NCBI GenBank assembly: GCA_020053105.1
Contig: JAGVNU010000058.1
Location: 1-38,951 of the forward strand
DNA length: 38,951 nucleotides
Direction of reading: 5' to 3'
Origin: Thermodesulfovibrionia bacterium
Lineage (GTDB): Bacteria > Nitrospirota > Thermodesulfovibrionia > UBA6902
This document shows, piece by piece, positions 26,801 to 34,199 of this stretch. Both the position numbers and the translations under genes were made by a program. The notes under the pieces are model-generated. The model worked only from the letters and a program-made list of their open reading frames with translations, made no database searches and was not told the origin of the DNA. Within the stretch, counting starts at the first letter, position 1; every line of letters starts with the position of its first letter.

Positions 26801-27352
26801 TTCATCTACAGGGATGGCATATCTTCCCGCGGTATCGATGATAATGGCCTGTTCAAAGAACCACCAGTCGCAGTTTCTTGTGCCTGAGATCCCGGAGGTG
26901 TGCGTGACCTCGACAAAGGGAGAAGACAGGCGTGCGCTTTTGATAGAGGTGGTCTTACCGGAGCCGCTCTCACCCATGATCAGATACCAGGGCAGGACAT
27001 ACAGCGGGTTGCCGTATTTCCTGAGGTGCGAACTCCTAAGGGCATCAACAGCCTCTTTCCAGCGGGCCTGAAGGTCTTTTAATTCATCTCTCTCTTTGCC
27101 TGAAGCGGCCTTCAGCCGGGCCTCATCCTGCTCTATGACCTGCTGGACAAACTGCTGTTCCCTCTTCCGCAGCCAGATCTTTCTGAGAAAGATGGCCCCG
27201 ATACCTATGCCGGCCAGGGCCAGCAGCAGAAAGAGCCCGACCCACCACGGCCAGTCCATGGTGAGCGTGATGCCGGAGACAAGCAGGAGAATCAGTATTG
27301 CCGTTATGGCTATAAGAGATATTTTGAGCAGCTTCATTAATGTATCTTTCAT
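23876..27352 (-). CDS. tssM: TssM (IcmF) inner-membrane complex protein
   Basis: 1158 residues, usual TssM size. Two N-terminal membrane segments lie near residues 9-30 and 36-57, and a third near 430-455. Between them is the cytosolic NTPase-like domain with an intact Walker A GESGSGKTT (127-135) and 'IIIDTAGRYA' as the G3-like motif. The large periplasmic part follows, ending in the IcmF C-terminal domain ('FKPSFFSFLKRGASAHAD'). TssM spans the envelope and joins TssL to the lipoprotein TssJ. The ATG at 27352 has only a weak, distant AAGG; the ATG five codons in is an alternative. Confidence 0.96.
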   Translation of the reverse strand: MKDTLMKLLKISLIAITAILILLLVSGITLTMDWPWWVGLFLLLALAGIGIGAIFLRKIWLRKREQQFVQQVIEQDEARLKAASGKERDELKDLQARWKEAVDALRSSHLRKYGNPLYVLPWYLIMGESGSGKTTSIKSARLSSPFVEVTHTSGISGTRNCDWWFFEQAIIIDTAGRYAIPVDEGKDKEEWQGFLNLLVKYRKKEPLHGLIVTVAANKLLEGTVEALEEDGKNIRRRIDELMRVLGIKFPVYVLVTKCDLVQGMTKFCDHLPEESTGQPMGVMNADLSKDADAFIKRAMNTIGERLRDLRILLLNKPDAGGVDPGLLLFPEEFENLSRGIESFMKGAFQENPYQETPVLRGLYFSSGRQEGSPYSHFLSKLGLIGEKEVLPGTSRGLFLHDFFSKILPGDRGLFAPTTRAVEWQTLTRNLGLVSWVIIGIAICGLLSFSFVKNLRTLRGASHEFAKPPVMQRDFMANLVTLDRFSSAILKVEEQNRGWWIPRFGLNESIDVEKGLKEKYCDQYRSGFLSPLDRRMKETTLISLSASTPDEVVGQYIVHFTRRINLLKARLDGEGPEAIRARPQPSHVALLSTVGQDVSSEARQTFGKLYFNYIIWRTDIGEISKEIDIFQSWLKQMLALKPGVPMWLAASVNSEGSVTPVTLGDFWGGAAAAGDEAVIAPAFTSKGKEMVDSLIKEIESAIADPLIFSGRKQEFNRWHRNKSFESWEAFCIGFSKGKERLRTKEEWQKKAAQMSTDDGPYFALINKIASDLKPLTEEGGGPNWLSQVYELQSSRRIGTAGKGAIAKAAEKGKGVIDTFGKKLGRDSEERETAGAGLSAISAASKYQDALNAITPVTASRNQASQMAAKVFTEDPAAGESPFYKAYRAADNLKYAVAEGAPSDTVKNMISGPFDFLWEYTLMETACDLQAQWDEKVMAEVQGASGQQGIEMLLGQEGLAWKFVKETAAPFIKFRQTSGYYPVELFSRSVPFKPSFFSFLKRGASAHADAVTKQSYNITIKGLPTDANQDARIKPHATHLELQCAEGTVSLNNYHFPVSKTFIWNPQTCNDVIFKIDVGNLVLTKIYRGPQGFSDFLAEFQSGSRTFNPGEFPQQSGELQKLGIKYIKVNYGFRGIQDVVGKSMSRPGEIVRSITGCWGT

Positions 27353-27375
27353 ATGTTTTTTACCTTTATGTGTTT

Positions 27376-28056
27376 TTATCTTTGAAGGGTATTTAAGAAA
27401 TTGTCCCCTATTCCGCTCAGGGAAAATCTGTATATCAGAAAGAGCAGCCCGAAAAGCACTATAGGCGCTGCCAGCATAATGATGTTAAAAACAGAGAAAC
27501 GGAATTTCTGCTTCTGCGGCCCCATGTCCACGGGTGCGGCTGAGTGGGCCTCGGGGAAGAGGTCGGTCCTTTCGAGCGAAGGGATACCCACCGAGCTGCC
27601 TGCCAGAAGCTTGAGGTTTGAGGCCTTAAGCTGTTCAAGGAGAAATTCGTCGCCTTTGCGGCCGTAACGCCCCATAAAACCGAGGGCGAGACAGAGATAA
27701 TAAACCTCTCTCACGTCCCGCTGGTGAAGCCCCACGTTATTCAGACGCTCAAAGAATTCCTCGCCTGCCTCAGCGGTATTATAATAGATGCGCTGAAGCA
27801 GCTCCCTCTGCCACTGGCCCTTCTGTGCCCAGGCGGAACCGAGCATCACCTCATCCACCCACGCGCAGATTGCAAAGCGGGCCTGATCAAAATCAGCCTG
27901 CGGATAGAGCCCCTTATTGAGACAGCTCTCACTCTGTGTGAGCAGGCGGGTGATGTCCGCCTTGACCTGCTCAAAGGGCGGCTGCTTTGTACTGACCGTC
28001 TTTTTGAAGTACGCCACATAAGCTACCAGCTCCATGAAACAATCGGTTAAATGCAT
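27376..28056 (-). CDS. tssL: TssL (DotU/IcmH) inner-membrane protein
   Basis: 226 residues. The cytosolic DotU domain shows 'TDCFMELVAYVAYFKK', 'QARFAICAWVDEVMLGSAW' and 'YYLCLALGFMGRYG', all characteristic. One membrane anchor lies near residues 190-212 (IIMLAAPIVLFGLLFLIYRF). There is no C-terminal OmpA-like peptidoglycan-binding domain, so anchoring to the wall must come from another protein. I placed the start at 28056 because it forms a TAATG overlap with the tssK stop and has a GGGAGG site; an upstream in-frame start at 28152 would lie inside tssK. Confidence 0.94.
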   Translation of the reverse strand: MHLTDCFMELVAYVAYFKKTVSTKQPPFEQVKADITRLLTQSESCLNKGLYPQADFDQARFAICAWVDEVMLGSAWAQKGQWQRELLQRIYYNTAEAGEEFFERLNNVGLHQRDVREVYYLCLALGFMGRYGRKGDEFLLEQLKASNLKLLAGSSVGIPSLERTDLFPEAHSAAPVDMGPQKQKFRFSVFNIIMLAAPIVLFGLLFLIYRFSLSGIGDNFLNTLQR

Positions 28057-29447
28057 TATTGCCTCCCTACAACCATCAGTTCTACTTCCAGGTCTTCCGG
28101 CGCGTTGTCCCAGTAAAGGGCCAGGTTGTTGCCTTTTGTAACATAATTCCACTGGTCGTTGTGATGGTCAATTGCGATATATATGGTGTTTGCCCTGCGC
28201 GGTAATTCCTGCGGCGGGACCGGAAGATGTTCAAGCCCGATACCGGGAAGGGCGCGGGCGATCAGTATCGGAAGATGTTCCCGCGCGCTTAACTTTGCTA
28301 TAGAGGTCAGGGACTGGAGCGCGGACTTGGGGTCTTCACCTGTTTTGCATACGAGATAGAACCTGTTCCTGCTTTCAAAGATCGCGGGCTTCAGTTCAGC
28401 CGCGTAGTATGTCCCGTCGAAAACCAGACGTATCACATATTCAGGTCCGGCGGTTATTTCATCAATCAGTCTTGAGATAAGTCCCTGCGCTGTTGAAAAA
28501 CATTCCCACAGGCCGCGGTGATCATAAACGGGAAGGGCCAAATTATCGGCTTTGCATTCTCCCATGACATTGACCTTTTCAGAGAAGGAAGAGAGTTCGC
28601 CTATAAGCTGCCTCAGTGTCCCGTACACTGCCCAGGGATGTACCTGCCGCGTCTCGGTATAATGCAGAAGAAGCGGGACATACCGGTTCAGCGATCTCAG
28701 CGCCAGAAGATAGACCATGTCCCTGGAACCGAATTCCGCGTTCTGGATGCCGCGCTGTCTTTTATATTCTTCGAGCTGGTAGCTCCGTGATGTGATCTGG
28801 TCTCTTATGTCTTTTGTCAGCCTCATCAGGGTGTCTGATCCTGAAAGCGAGAGGCAGGGCGGGATGTAATTCTGTGAAAGCGTTATCTGTTCCCCGGCCC
28901 TTTCGAGCTGCGCTATGGGGACAAGGTCGTAATCGCCGAGGTGCTCTGTCTCGTTTTCCCAGAATATCCGCAGCATGTAATGAAGGGTCTTTACCTGTCC
29001 ACCGGGCCCCTCGGAATGCAGGTCCTTTATCTCTTCAGGATCTGCCTTTGATATAAAGCGCGTGGTCACTCCTCCGAGGAGGTCTGATTTTTCAACGACC
29101 GTGACGTTGGCGCTGGTGTGGTCCCATTTTTTAAGCCCGGCATATACACGCAGCGGTTTGCCCCCTTCACCCCATGCCTCTGTGAATGACCGGGACTCGA
29201 CAACCGCATTGTCCGGCAGGGACACGAACGCGCCGTCAGGGAAAAGGAAACTGCCGCCGAGAAGTTTAAATGATCCTGTGCCCAGGGCCGCCTGCTGAAT
29301 ATCGATTTCGCCTATGCCCCAGAAATGAGGCTGAAGGTTGTTGTGTACAGTACTTAAGTGGGTCCGTAATGACTGATCAAAAAGCTGGAAATGCTGCGGC
29401 TGCAAAAAAAGCCCCTGGTGCCAGAACAGCGGTCTCTGGATGTCCAT
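28056..29447 (-). CDS. tssK: TssK baseplate adaptor
   Basis: 463 residues. The start 'PLFWHQGLFLQPQHFQ' is the classic TssK opening. Later landmarks include 'MLRIFWENETEHLGDYDLVPIA', 'LVCKTGEDPKSALQSL' and 'LALYWDNAPEDLEVELMVV'. TssK trimers resemble siphophage receptor-binding proteins and link the baseplate to TssL/TssM. Its start codon overlaps the tssJ stop and its stop overlaps the tssL start, both in the TAATG form. Confidence 0.96.
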   Translation of the reverse strand: MDIQRPLFWHQGLFLQPQHFQLFDQSLRTHLSTVHNNLQPHFWGIGEIDIQQAALGTGSFKLLGGSFLFPDGAFVSLPDNAVVESRSFTEAWGEGGKPLRVYAGLKKWDHTSANVTVVEKSDLLGGVTTRFISKADPEEIKDLHSEGPGGQVKTLHYMLRIFWENETEHLGDYDLVPIAQLERAGEQITLSQNYIPPCLSLSGSDTLMRLTKDIRDQITSRSYQLEEYKRQRGIQNAEFGSRDMVYLLALRSLNRYVPLLLHYTETRQVHPWAVYGTLRQLIGELSSFSEKVNVMGECKADNLALPVYDHRGLWECFSTAQGLISRLIDEITAGPEYVIRLVFDGTYYAAELKPAIFESRNRFYLVCKTGEDPKSALQSLTSIAKLSAREHLPILIARALPGIGLEHLPVPPQELPRRANTIYIAIDHHNDQWNYVTKGNNLALYWDNAPEDLEVELMVVGRQ

Positions 29448-29941
29448 TATTTCCCCCCGATTTCCTGCAGCCCTTTAGGTCCGAGATTCAGTCCGATCTC
29501 CATTTTTTTCGGACTGCCGGTCATGCCTAAAGGGACCTGTATCAGGCGCATTATATTTTTCTTCTCCATCTGGAAATAGCCTGCCACGATGCCGACGTAT
29601 TTCGTGCCCTCGGACCTGTCCAGGGTTTTGATTGTCTCTTCCTTCGGCTGAACGACAATCCTTTTAGAGCTCATGACGCTTGCGTCAAAGCGGCTGCATT
29701 CCAGGAGTTTGGATATCCCGTCTTCTTCATCAAATAACTGGTTGAAGGCATTCGGGTCTCTCAGCTGGTAAACGCATAATAAGAGTGTATGCGGCTTGCC
29801 TTCGTAGAGGTTTACGTCCGGTCCGCTCTTGAGGTGCAGGTTGATCGCCCCTTCTTCATAAACATACTTCGGGGCCGAGGCGCATGAAATGACGGCAAGC
29901 GCAAAAGAAAGGACCAGCAGTGTTCTGATTGTTTTTTTCAT
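29447..29941 (-). CDS. tssJ: TssJ outer-membrane lipoprotein
   Basis: 164 residues. A signal peptide with lipobox (VISC, lipidated Cys 20) is followed by 'APKYVYEEGAINLHLKSGPD' and 'LYEGKPHTLLLCVYQLRDP', then 'FNQLFDEEDGISKLL', the TssJ/SciN signature. It anchors the TssM periplasmic domain to the outer membrane. The gene overlaps its upstream neighbour by ATGA and tssK by TAATG, so expression is tightly coupled. Confidence 0.94.
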   Translation of the reverse strand: MKKTIRTLLVLSFALAVISCASAPKYVYEEGAINLHLKSGPDVNLYEGKPHTLLLCVYQLRDPNAFNQLFDEEDGISKLLECSRFDASVMSSKRIVVQPKEETIKTLDRSEGTKYVGIVAGYFQMEKKNIMRLIQVPLGMTGSPKKMEIGLNLGPKGLQEIGGK

Positions 29942-30696
29942 GGCATACTCCTTGTTTTCTTTTTATATGTTTTCTGACAGATCTTTTCGAATTCTCTTAA
30001 AAGTTCTTCTACGGCCCGCCCCGAGTCAAACCACTTTTTGCAGGCATTGAATTTCTCCGTGTATATATCAAAGCATTCCGCCTTTCGCATTGGCCCGAAC
30101 TTGAAACCCGTCCCGGTTGCCGCAGAGATGCCTTCCGGGTCCAGCTCTTTAAGTATCTGACCTATCTTGTCGCCTGCCGCCTGCTGAAAGGCACGGTGGG
30201 CCACAAGGAAGGCCTCCTGTATCTGGTCCAGATAAATCTGAAGGGGGTCGTGCCCTGAGCTGCTTCCCATATCAGAGCCTATGACCTGTCGGATAGTGGC
30301 GAACTCGATCTTTTCCCCTAACAGTGTTGTGTTGATAACGCCGATGATCTGGTTCAAACTGTCAAAGACCGTGTTCAGTGATTGGGACAATTTTGTTATA
30401 AGTTCTTCAGGGGGAAGATTTTCTAATTCAATTTCTTTTCCCAGCAGAAGGGAAATCATGCGCGACATCTCCTCCTGACGGAGACCGGCGCCCTGAGCTG
30501 GGCCGGGAACAGGGCCTTCAAATGAATGAGAAAGCTTCCCTATAAACGCAAGTTTATCAGCAGGCGCGAGGCCCTTTAATTTATCTTCCAGTAATGTCTC
30601 GATCAGGTCTCCTGATTTCGGGCCGCCGGAGTGATAGACTGCCCTGATTTCATCAGCAAGAGTCTCTTCGGAGATCGGATTGATTCCCGGTTTCAT
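29938..30696 (-). CDS. TagH/ImpI C-terminal-domain-like protein without FHA domain
   Basis: 252 residues, mainly helical, no membrane segment. The C-terminal half resembles the C-terminal domain of T6SS FHA proteins (TagH/ImpI/VasC): a 'LKELDPEGIS' block, then 'RKAECFDIYTEKFNACKKW', and a 'LLREFEKICQKTY' end, parallel to 'LDPe..., kA..W..Y...y, ...eFarAY' in those proteins. The N-terminal half ('LPPEELITKLSQSL', 'LNQIIGVINTTLLG') has the same flavour of hydrophobic helices. The FHA domain itself is missing. The gene overlaps the 704-aa gene and tssJ by ATGA on both sides. The family assignment is from pattern memory and needs a profile search. Confidence 0.6.
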   Translation of the reverse strand: MKPGINPISEETLADEIRAVYHSGGPKSGDLIETLLEDKLKGLAPADKLAFIGKLSHSFEGPVPGPAQGAGLRQEEMSRMISLLLGKEIELENLPPEELITKLSQSLNTVFDSLNQIIGVINTTLLGEKIEFATIRQVIGSDMGSSSGHDPLQIYLDQIQEAFLVAHRAFQQAAGDKIGQILKELDPEGISAATGTGFKFGPMRKAECFDIYTEKFNACKKWFDSGRAVEELLREFEKICQKTYKKKTRSMP

Positions 30697-32807
30697 TTTT
30701 TACCTTTTCCCTTGAGCTCCCCTGGTTTCAGGATAATTGTTTCAGCAAGAAAATCCTGCTCTTTTTTCTTTTTCTGCTCTTCTGTTTCTGGTGCGGCCCC
30801 TGGCTGCTCACCTGCAGGCCTTAAAGCTTCGGCTGCATCTTTGGCCGATATTATAACAGTCTCAGGAGGGCCCGTGTCCGGCTTTTTTTGAGGTGTTACA
30901 GGTGAAGGCTTTAATGTGTCTTTTATCCCCTGAGGGGATATGATAATTGTTTCGGTAAGGATATCATCCTGTTTCACAGGCTGCTCCGGCGCAGGTGTTT
31001 CCGGAGATGCAGGAGCTTTACCTGCAGAAATGATCACGGTACTTGAGACGATATCGCTTTCTTCCGATGAAGGAGGGGGCGGGATTTTTCTGTCAGCTCT
31101 TCCCGGAGACAGCATGACTGTTTCGGTCAGTGTTTCTTCCTCCACTGCTGCCGGCGGACCCCATTTATCATAAATATTTTTCAGTATGTTTGAGATCGCC
31201 TTGTCCTTTTCCCGTGAGGGTTGCTGCTCATCAGCAGGAGCTGCGCTAAAAAGGCGGCCCTTTATCTCTTCTCTTGTTTTGTCCAATTGCTCAAGGAAAT
31301 TATCCAGTGAAAAACCAGCAGATGGATAAAGGCCGGCATTCAATACAGACCAGCCTGCCTGAAGGCCCTTCTCCCATAACGGAAGCATGTCATTATTGAC
31401 TGTCTTCCCCTCCGGTTCCCATAAAATATTTGATGGAAGCAGGACAGGAGATGTGCCTTCATGGACATATTTGTCAAATGAAAAACTGCTGTCTGAAGAA
31501 GACATGTCCAGTATTCCCCTCAGGGAAAGATAGACCTTTGACATGTCCTGCCGCCTGTTGACCAAAAGCGTGTAGAACCAGACAAGGCCCATGAAAAAAA
31601 GACTGCCGGCGCTCTGTAATCCCGTAGATGAAGTTTTGTCAGCCTGCTGTCTGAAGATATCGGTGAACTTTACCCTGAAGTCCCACAGGAATGGCAGCCG
31701 GCTGCCGTGTTCAGGCAGGTTCACCCATATATTGTCCAGTGACAGCCTCAGGTCAGGGTGCCTGAGTATTTCATTCCCTGAGGATATGCCCTGAAAGACT
31801 TCCGCAAGGAAGGTGAGTTTCAGATACAATACCTCCAGAAAATTTCTGCTGCCCGAATCAAATAGACAGGGGGCCTTTATTAAATTGCCCTGTCGGACAT
31901 TCTTTACACAGCTGCTCCTGCCGTATTCACCTTTATTCTCCAGCTCTGCTTCAAGCTCCTGAAATGCAGCCCCTGAGACAAGTGGCAGGAAATCCAGCGC
32001 GTTTAATGACATGGCCTTAAAGATAAACATATGGAACGGATAAAAAGAGAAGGGGACAATTCTAGAAAGCACGCGCTGGTCAGCGCCGTAGCAGTCTTTA
32101 TAGTTGGGACATCCGATGCAGGGGAACTGCTCAACGTTCCTGTTGCCTTCGACCAGGAGTTTGAATTTTTTGATTAAGGCCGAGCGGTCCCTCAGTGTCT
32201 GCGGGTCGGAAGGTTCGAGTTCGTATACATAAAAGTCGAGCTTCCCTGCTGTTGCGCAGGTCCGGCAATAGAGGTATCTCTTCAATGAGACGGAATAAGA
32301 TTGCAGCCCGGCTTTGCCTAAAAGCTCCTCGTCTTCACACTGCTGCAAAGGCGCTCCGCATTTCGGACACGGAGGATGGAAGAAAACCCGCATTGTCTTG
32401 CAGAAGAATAAAGATGAGAGCTGCGCCGGTCCTCCCTGATCATCCAGTTGACCGGCGAGAGTAATAAAAGAATTGTCCCTGTTTTCTGAGGAATAAAATG
32501 AAAAGGCCTTTTGCCACGCGTCTTCTATGCCCCTGTTATTGACCGGCCACAATGCGTCCTTTGCCAGCAGATACCTGTCTCTCTGGACGAGAAGGAACAC
32601 CCGCGCTATTTCACTCCCTGCGTCAGACCTGATCCGCGCCTCGATTAATTGCGTCAGAGGGTCGGTATCAGTAATTGTCAGGAAAGGGAAGGGAGACCTC
32701 TCCAGCGCTGCGCTGTCATCAGAAGTCAGAGACGGGTCTAAATGGAAATTGCCCCGGCTTGCGTCCAGATAAGATAGTAATGAAAATATCTGACCGTTAT
32801 TTGTCAT
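30693..32807 (-). CDS. T6SS operon leader: cysteine-motif protein with repeated ET[VI] tail
   Basis: 704 residues, family not recognised. A possible zinc ribbon is C147-x2-C150 and C181-x2-C184; a second cluster is C230-x2-C233-x5-C239. The middle (about 250-540) is hydrophobic-rich and globular, without a clear membrane span. The tail (about 550-704) is proline- and charge-rich, apparently disordered, and holds five copies of a motif like ETVIIS with the threonine at 563, 590, 620, 650 and 690. Each has Ile or Leu at +3, which would suit recognition by an FHA domain if phosphorylated. The ATG at 32807 has an AAGGG-like site. It is the first gene of the operon and overlaps the TagH-like gene by ATGA. 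A role in scaffold assembly or phospho-regulation is inferred only. Confidence 0.85.
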   Translation of the reverse strand: MTNNGQIFSLLSYLDASRGNFHLDPSLTSDDSAALERSPFPFLTITDTDPLTQLIEARIRSDAGSEIARVFLLVQRDRYLLAKDALWPVNNRGIEDAWQKAFSFYSSENRDNSFITLAGQLDDQGGPAQLSSLFFCKTMRVFFHPPCPKCGAPLQQCEDEELLGKAGLQSYSVSLKRYLYCRTCATAGKLDFYVYELEPSDPQTLRDRSALIKKFKLLVEGNRNVEQFPCIGCPNYKDCYGADQRVLSRIVPFSFYPFHMFIFKAMSLNALDFLPLVSGAAFQELEAELENKGEYGRSSCVKNVRQGNLIKAPCLFDSGSRNFLEVLYLKLTFLAEVFQGISSGNEILRHPDLRLSLDNIWVNLPEHGSRLPFLWDFRVKFTDIFRQQADKTSSTGLQSAGSLFFMGLVWFYTLLVNRRQDMSKVYLSLRGILDMSSSDSSFSFDKYVHEGTSPVLLPSNILWEPEGKTVNNDMLPLWEKGLQAGWSVLNAGLYPSAGFSLDNFLEQLDKTREEIKGRLFSAAPADEQQPSREKDKAISNILKNIYDKWGPPAAVEEETLTETVMLSPGRADRKIPPPPSSEESDIVSSTVIISAGKAPASPETPAPEQPVKQDDILTETIIISPQGIKDTLKPSPVTPQKKPDTGPPETVIISAKDAAEALRPAGEQPGAAPETEEQKKKKEQDFLAETIILKPGELKGKGKK

Positions 32808-33245
32808 TAACAGGCCCTTGTGTGTATCTCTTTGACTTGAACTGCGGATTCAGGACCTCAATCCCAATGTCCTGGCGTCGGGAGGCTACAGGTGGTTCAT
32901 GCCTTGGCTTTGTATAGATTGCAAACCAGTTCATATTTAATTGTACCGAGGCGTTAATTATATAAATATATAAGAAGCACTGCTATGACCTGTGCAATGA
33001 AACGGTCAAAATATAAAGCTTGTTGTCTTAATCTCATGTTTTTAATATCGATTTCGGACTCTGACGTAACCAGAATTTATCATTTTATGCCTTATATGTC
33101 AACATGGTCTGATATCTGGCGTTTGTTTATAAACTCTCTATGCATGGACAATGATCAGCAAAGAAAAAAATCCTTGACAACACAGATGAATAAACATATC
33201 ATATTTTCCATTAAAGCAATTCTCTAAACATTTTCTGCTTTCATT
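32808..33245. other. Divergent intergenic region
   Basis: 438 bases between the T6SS operon leader (minus) and the CsgG-like gene (plus). It is AT-rich, notably at 32951-32972, and has a strong plus-strand promoter at 33174-33202. I found no convincing sigma-70 or sigma-54 site for the T6SS direction, and no coding sequence. Confidence 0.7.
33174..33202 (+). promoter_or_regulatory. Strong sigma-70 promoter of the envelope gene set
   Basis: TTGACA (33174-33179), 17-base spacer, TATCAT (33197-33202): perfect -35 box and five of six at -10 with optimal spacing. Transcription should begin near 33209, about 37 bases before the ATG at 33246. Confidence 0.75.
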
Positions 33246-34163
33246 ATGAAATTTAAATATCTTAACAGCTTATTTATTTCCCTCCTTGTATGGGTCATTT
33301 TTACGTCTCTGGCATGGGGAGGGCAGGTGGTCACTGAAGACACGAGACTGTGGGCGCGGAAAGCGCTGCAGGAGGAAAAGGCCATTGAAACAGTCAGGGG
33401 GGGGAATACCCTGGCAATCATGTATTTCCAGAATAAGACAGGCAGTCCTGACCTGGACCCGGTCCAGAAAGGTTTGACGATTATGCTGATAACCGACCTT
33501 TCGACACTGGAGGGGTTGCAGCTTGTGGAAAGGACCAGGCTTCAGGCCCTGACAGAAGAAATGGGTATTGGGACATCGGGACTGGTGGAGCCGGGGACGG
33601 CCCCGCGTGTTGGGAAAATACTTGGGGCGGAATGGCTCATGGGCGGAGATATTACGGGACGTGGACCGGAAGAACTCCTGGTAAAGTCAGAACTGCTTGA
33701 TGTCCAGTTATCGAAGAGTATCGGGCAGCAGGCGTCCGCGGGGGGGCTTGCGGATTTGTTCCGCATGGAGAAGGACCTTCTTTTTAAAATTATTGAACTC
33801 TTGAAGATAGAACTCACGCCCGAACAGCAGGCGGCGCTGAGAAAACCCTGTTCAACTGACAGCAAGGCCCTTATGGCTTTTTTCCAGGGTATTAACGCAA
33901 GCGATAAGGGAGACTACGAAGGTGCGGCAGAGCTGTATGAAAAGGCGCTGAAAAATGATCCTGGCATTTGCGAGGCCGGGCCGGCGCTTAAGGAACTGCA
34001 GGCGCTTGGACTGGTATCTGTAAAAAGTAAGGCAGGTGACTTGTTAAAGTCCCTGAAAGACCAGACCTCGCTTACAGACCAGCTGAGCACTGAGGATTCT
34101 GAAAAAAGGGAACAAGGCCCGGAAACTACGCCGAGTCCGGTTTCAATTGACGTACAATTCTGA
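33246..34163 (+). CDS. Periplasmic CsgG/FlgO-like protein with TPR-like tail
   Basis: 305 residues. A signal peptide covers about residues 1-25 (hydrophobic 'LFISLLVWVIFTSLAWG', no lipobox cysteine). Residues about 53-190 follow the CsgG/FlgO/TolB-N pattern: 'NTLAIMYFQNKTG', 'LTIMLITDLSTLEGLQLVER', 'LQALTEEMGI', 'VGKILGAEWLMGGDI'. Residues about 205-250 look like a tetratricopeptide unit ('GDYEGAAELYEKALKNDPGI'). The protein is presumably periplasmic and may assemble or regulate an envelope structure. It is first of three plus-strand genes behind a strong promoter; no clear ribosome binding site precedes its ATG. The short start of the lipoprotein at the left end of the window may belong to a related family. 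Confidence 0.82.
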   Translation: MKFKYLNSLFISLLVWVIFTSLAWGGQVVTEDTRLWARKALQEEKAIETVRGGNTLAIMYFQNKTGSPDLDPVQKGLTIMLITDLSTLEGLQLVERTRLQALTEEMGIGTSGLVEPGTAPRVGKILGAEWLMGGDITGRGPEELLVKSELLDVQLSKSIGQQASAGGLADLFRMEKDLLFKIIELLKIELTPEQQAALRKPCSTDSKALMAFFQGINASDKGDYEGAAELYEKALKNDPGICEAGPALKELQALGLVSVKSKAGDLLKSLKDQTSLTDQLSTEDSEKREQGPETTPSPVSIDVQF

Positions 34164-34199
34164 TAACAGACGGCGGCATTGCACCGCAAGAAGGGTAAC

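Noticed and set aside
32808..33000. Sigma-54 promoter for the T6SS operon
   Set aside because: I looked for GG-N10-GC with the usual flanks upstream of 32807 on the minus strand and found no acceptable match.
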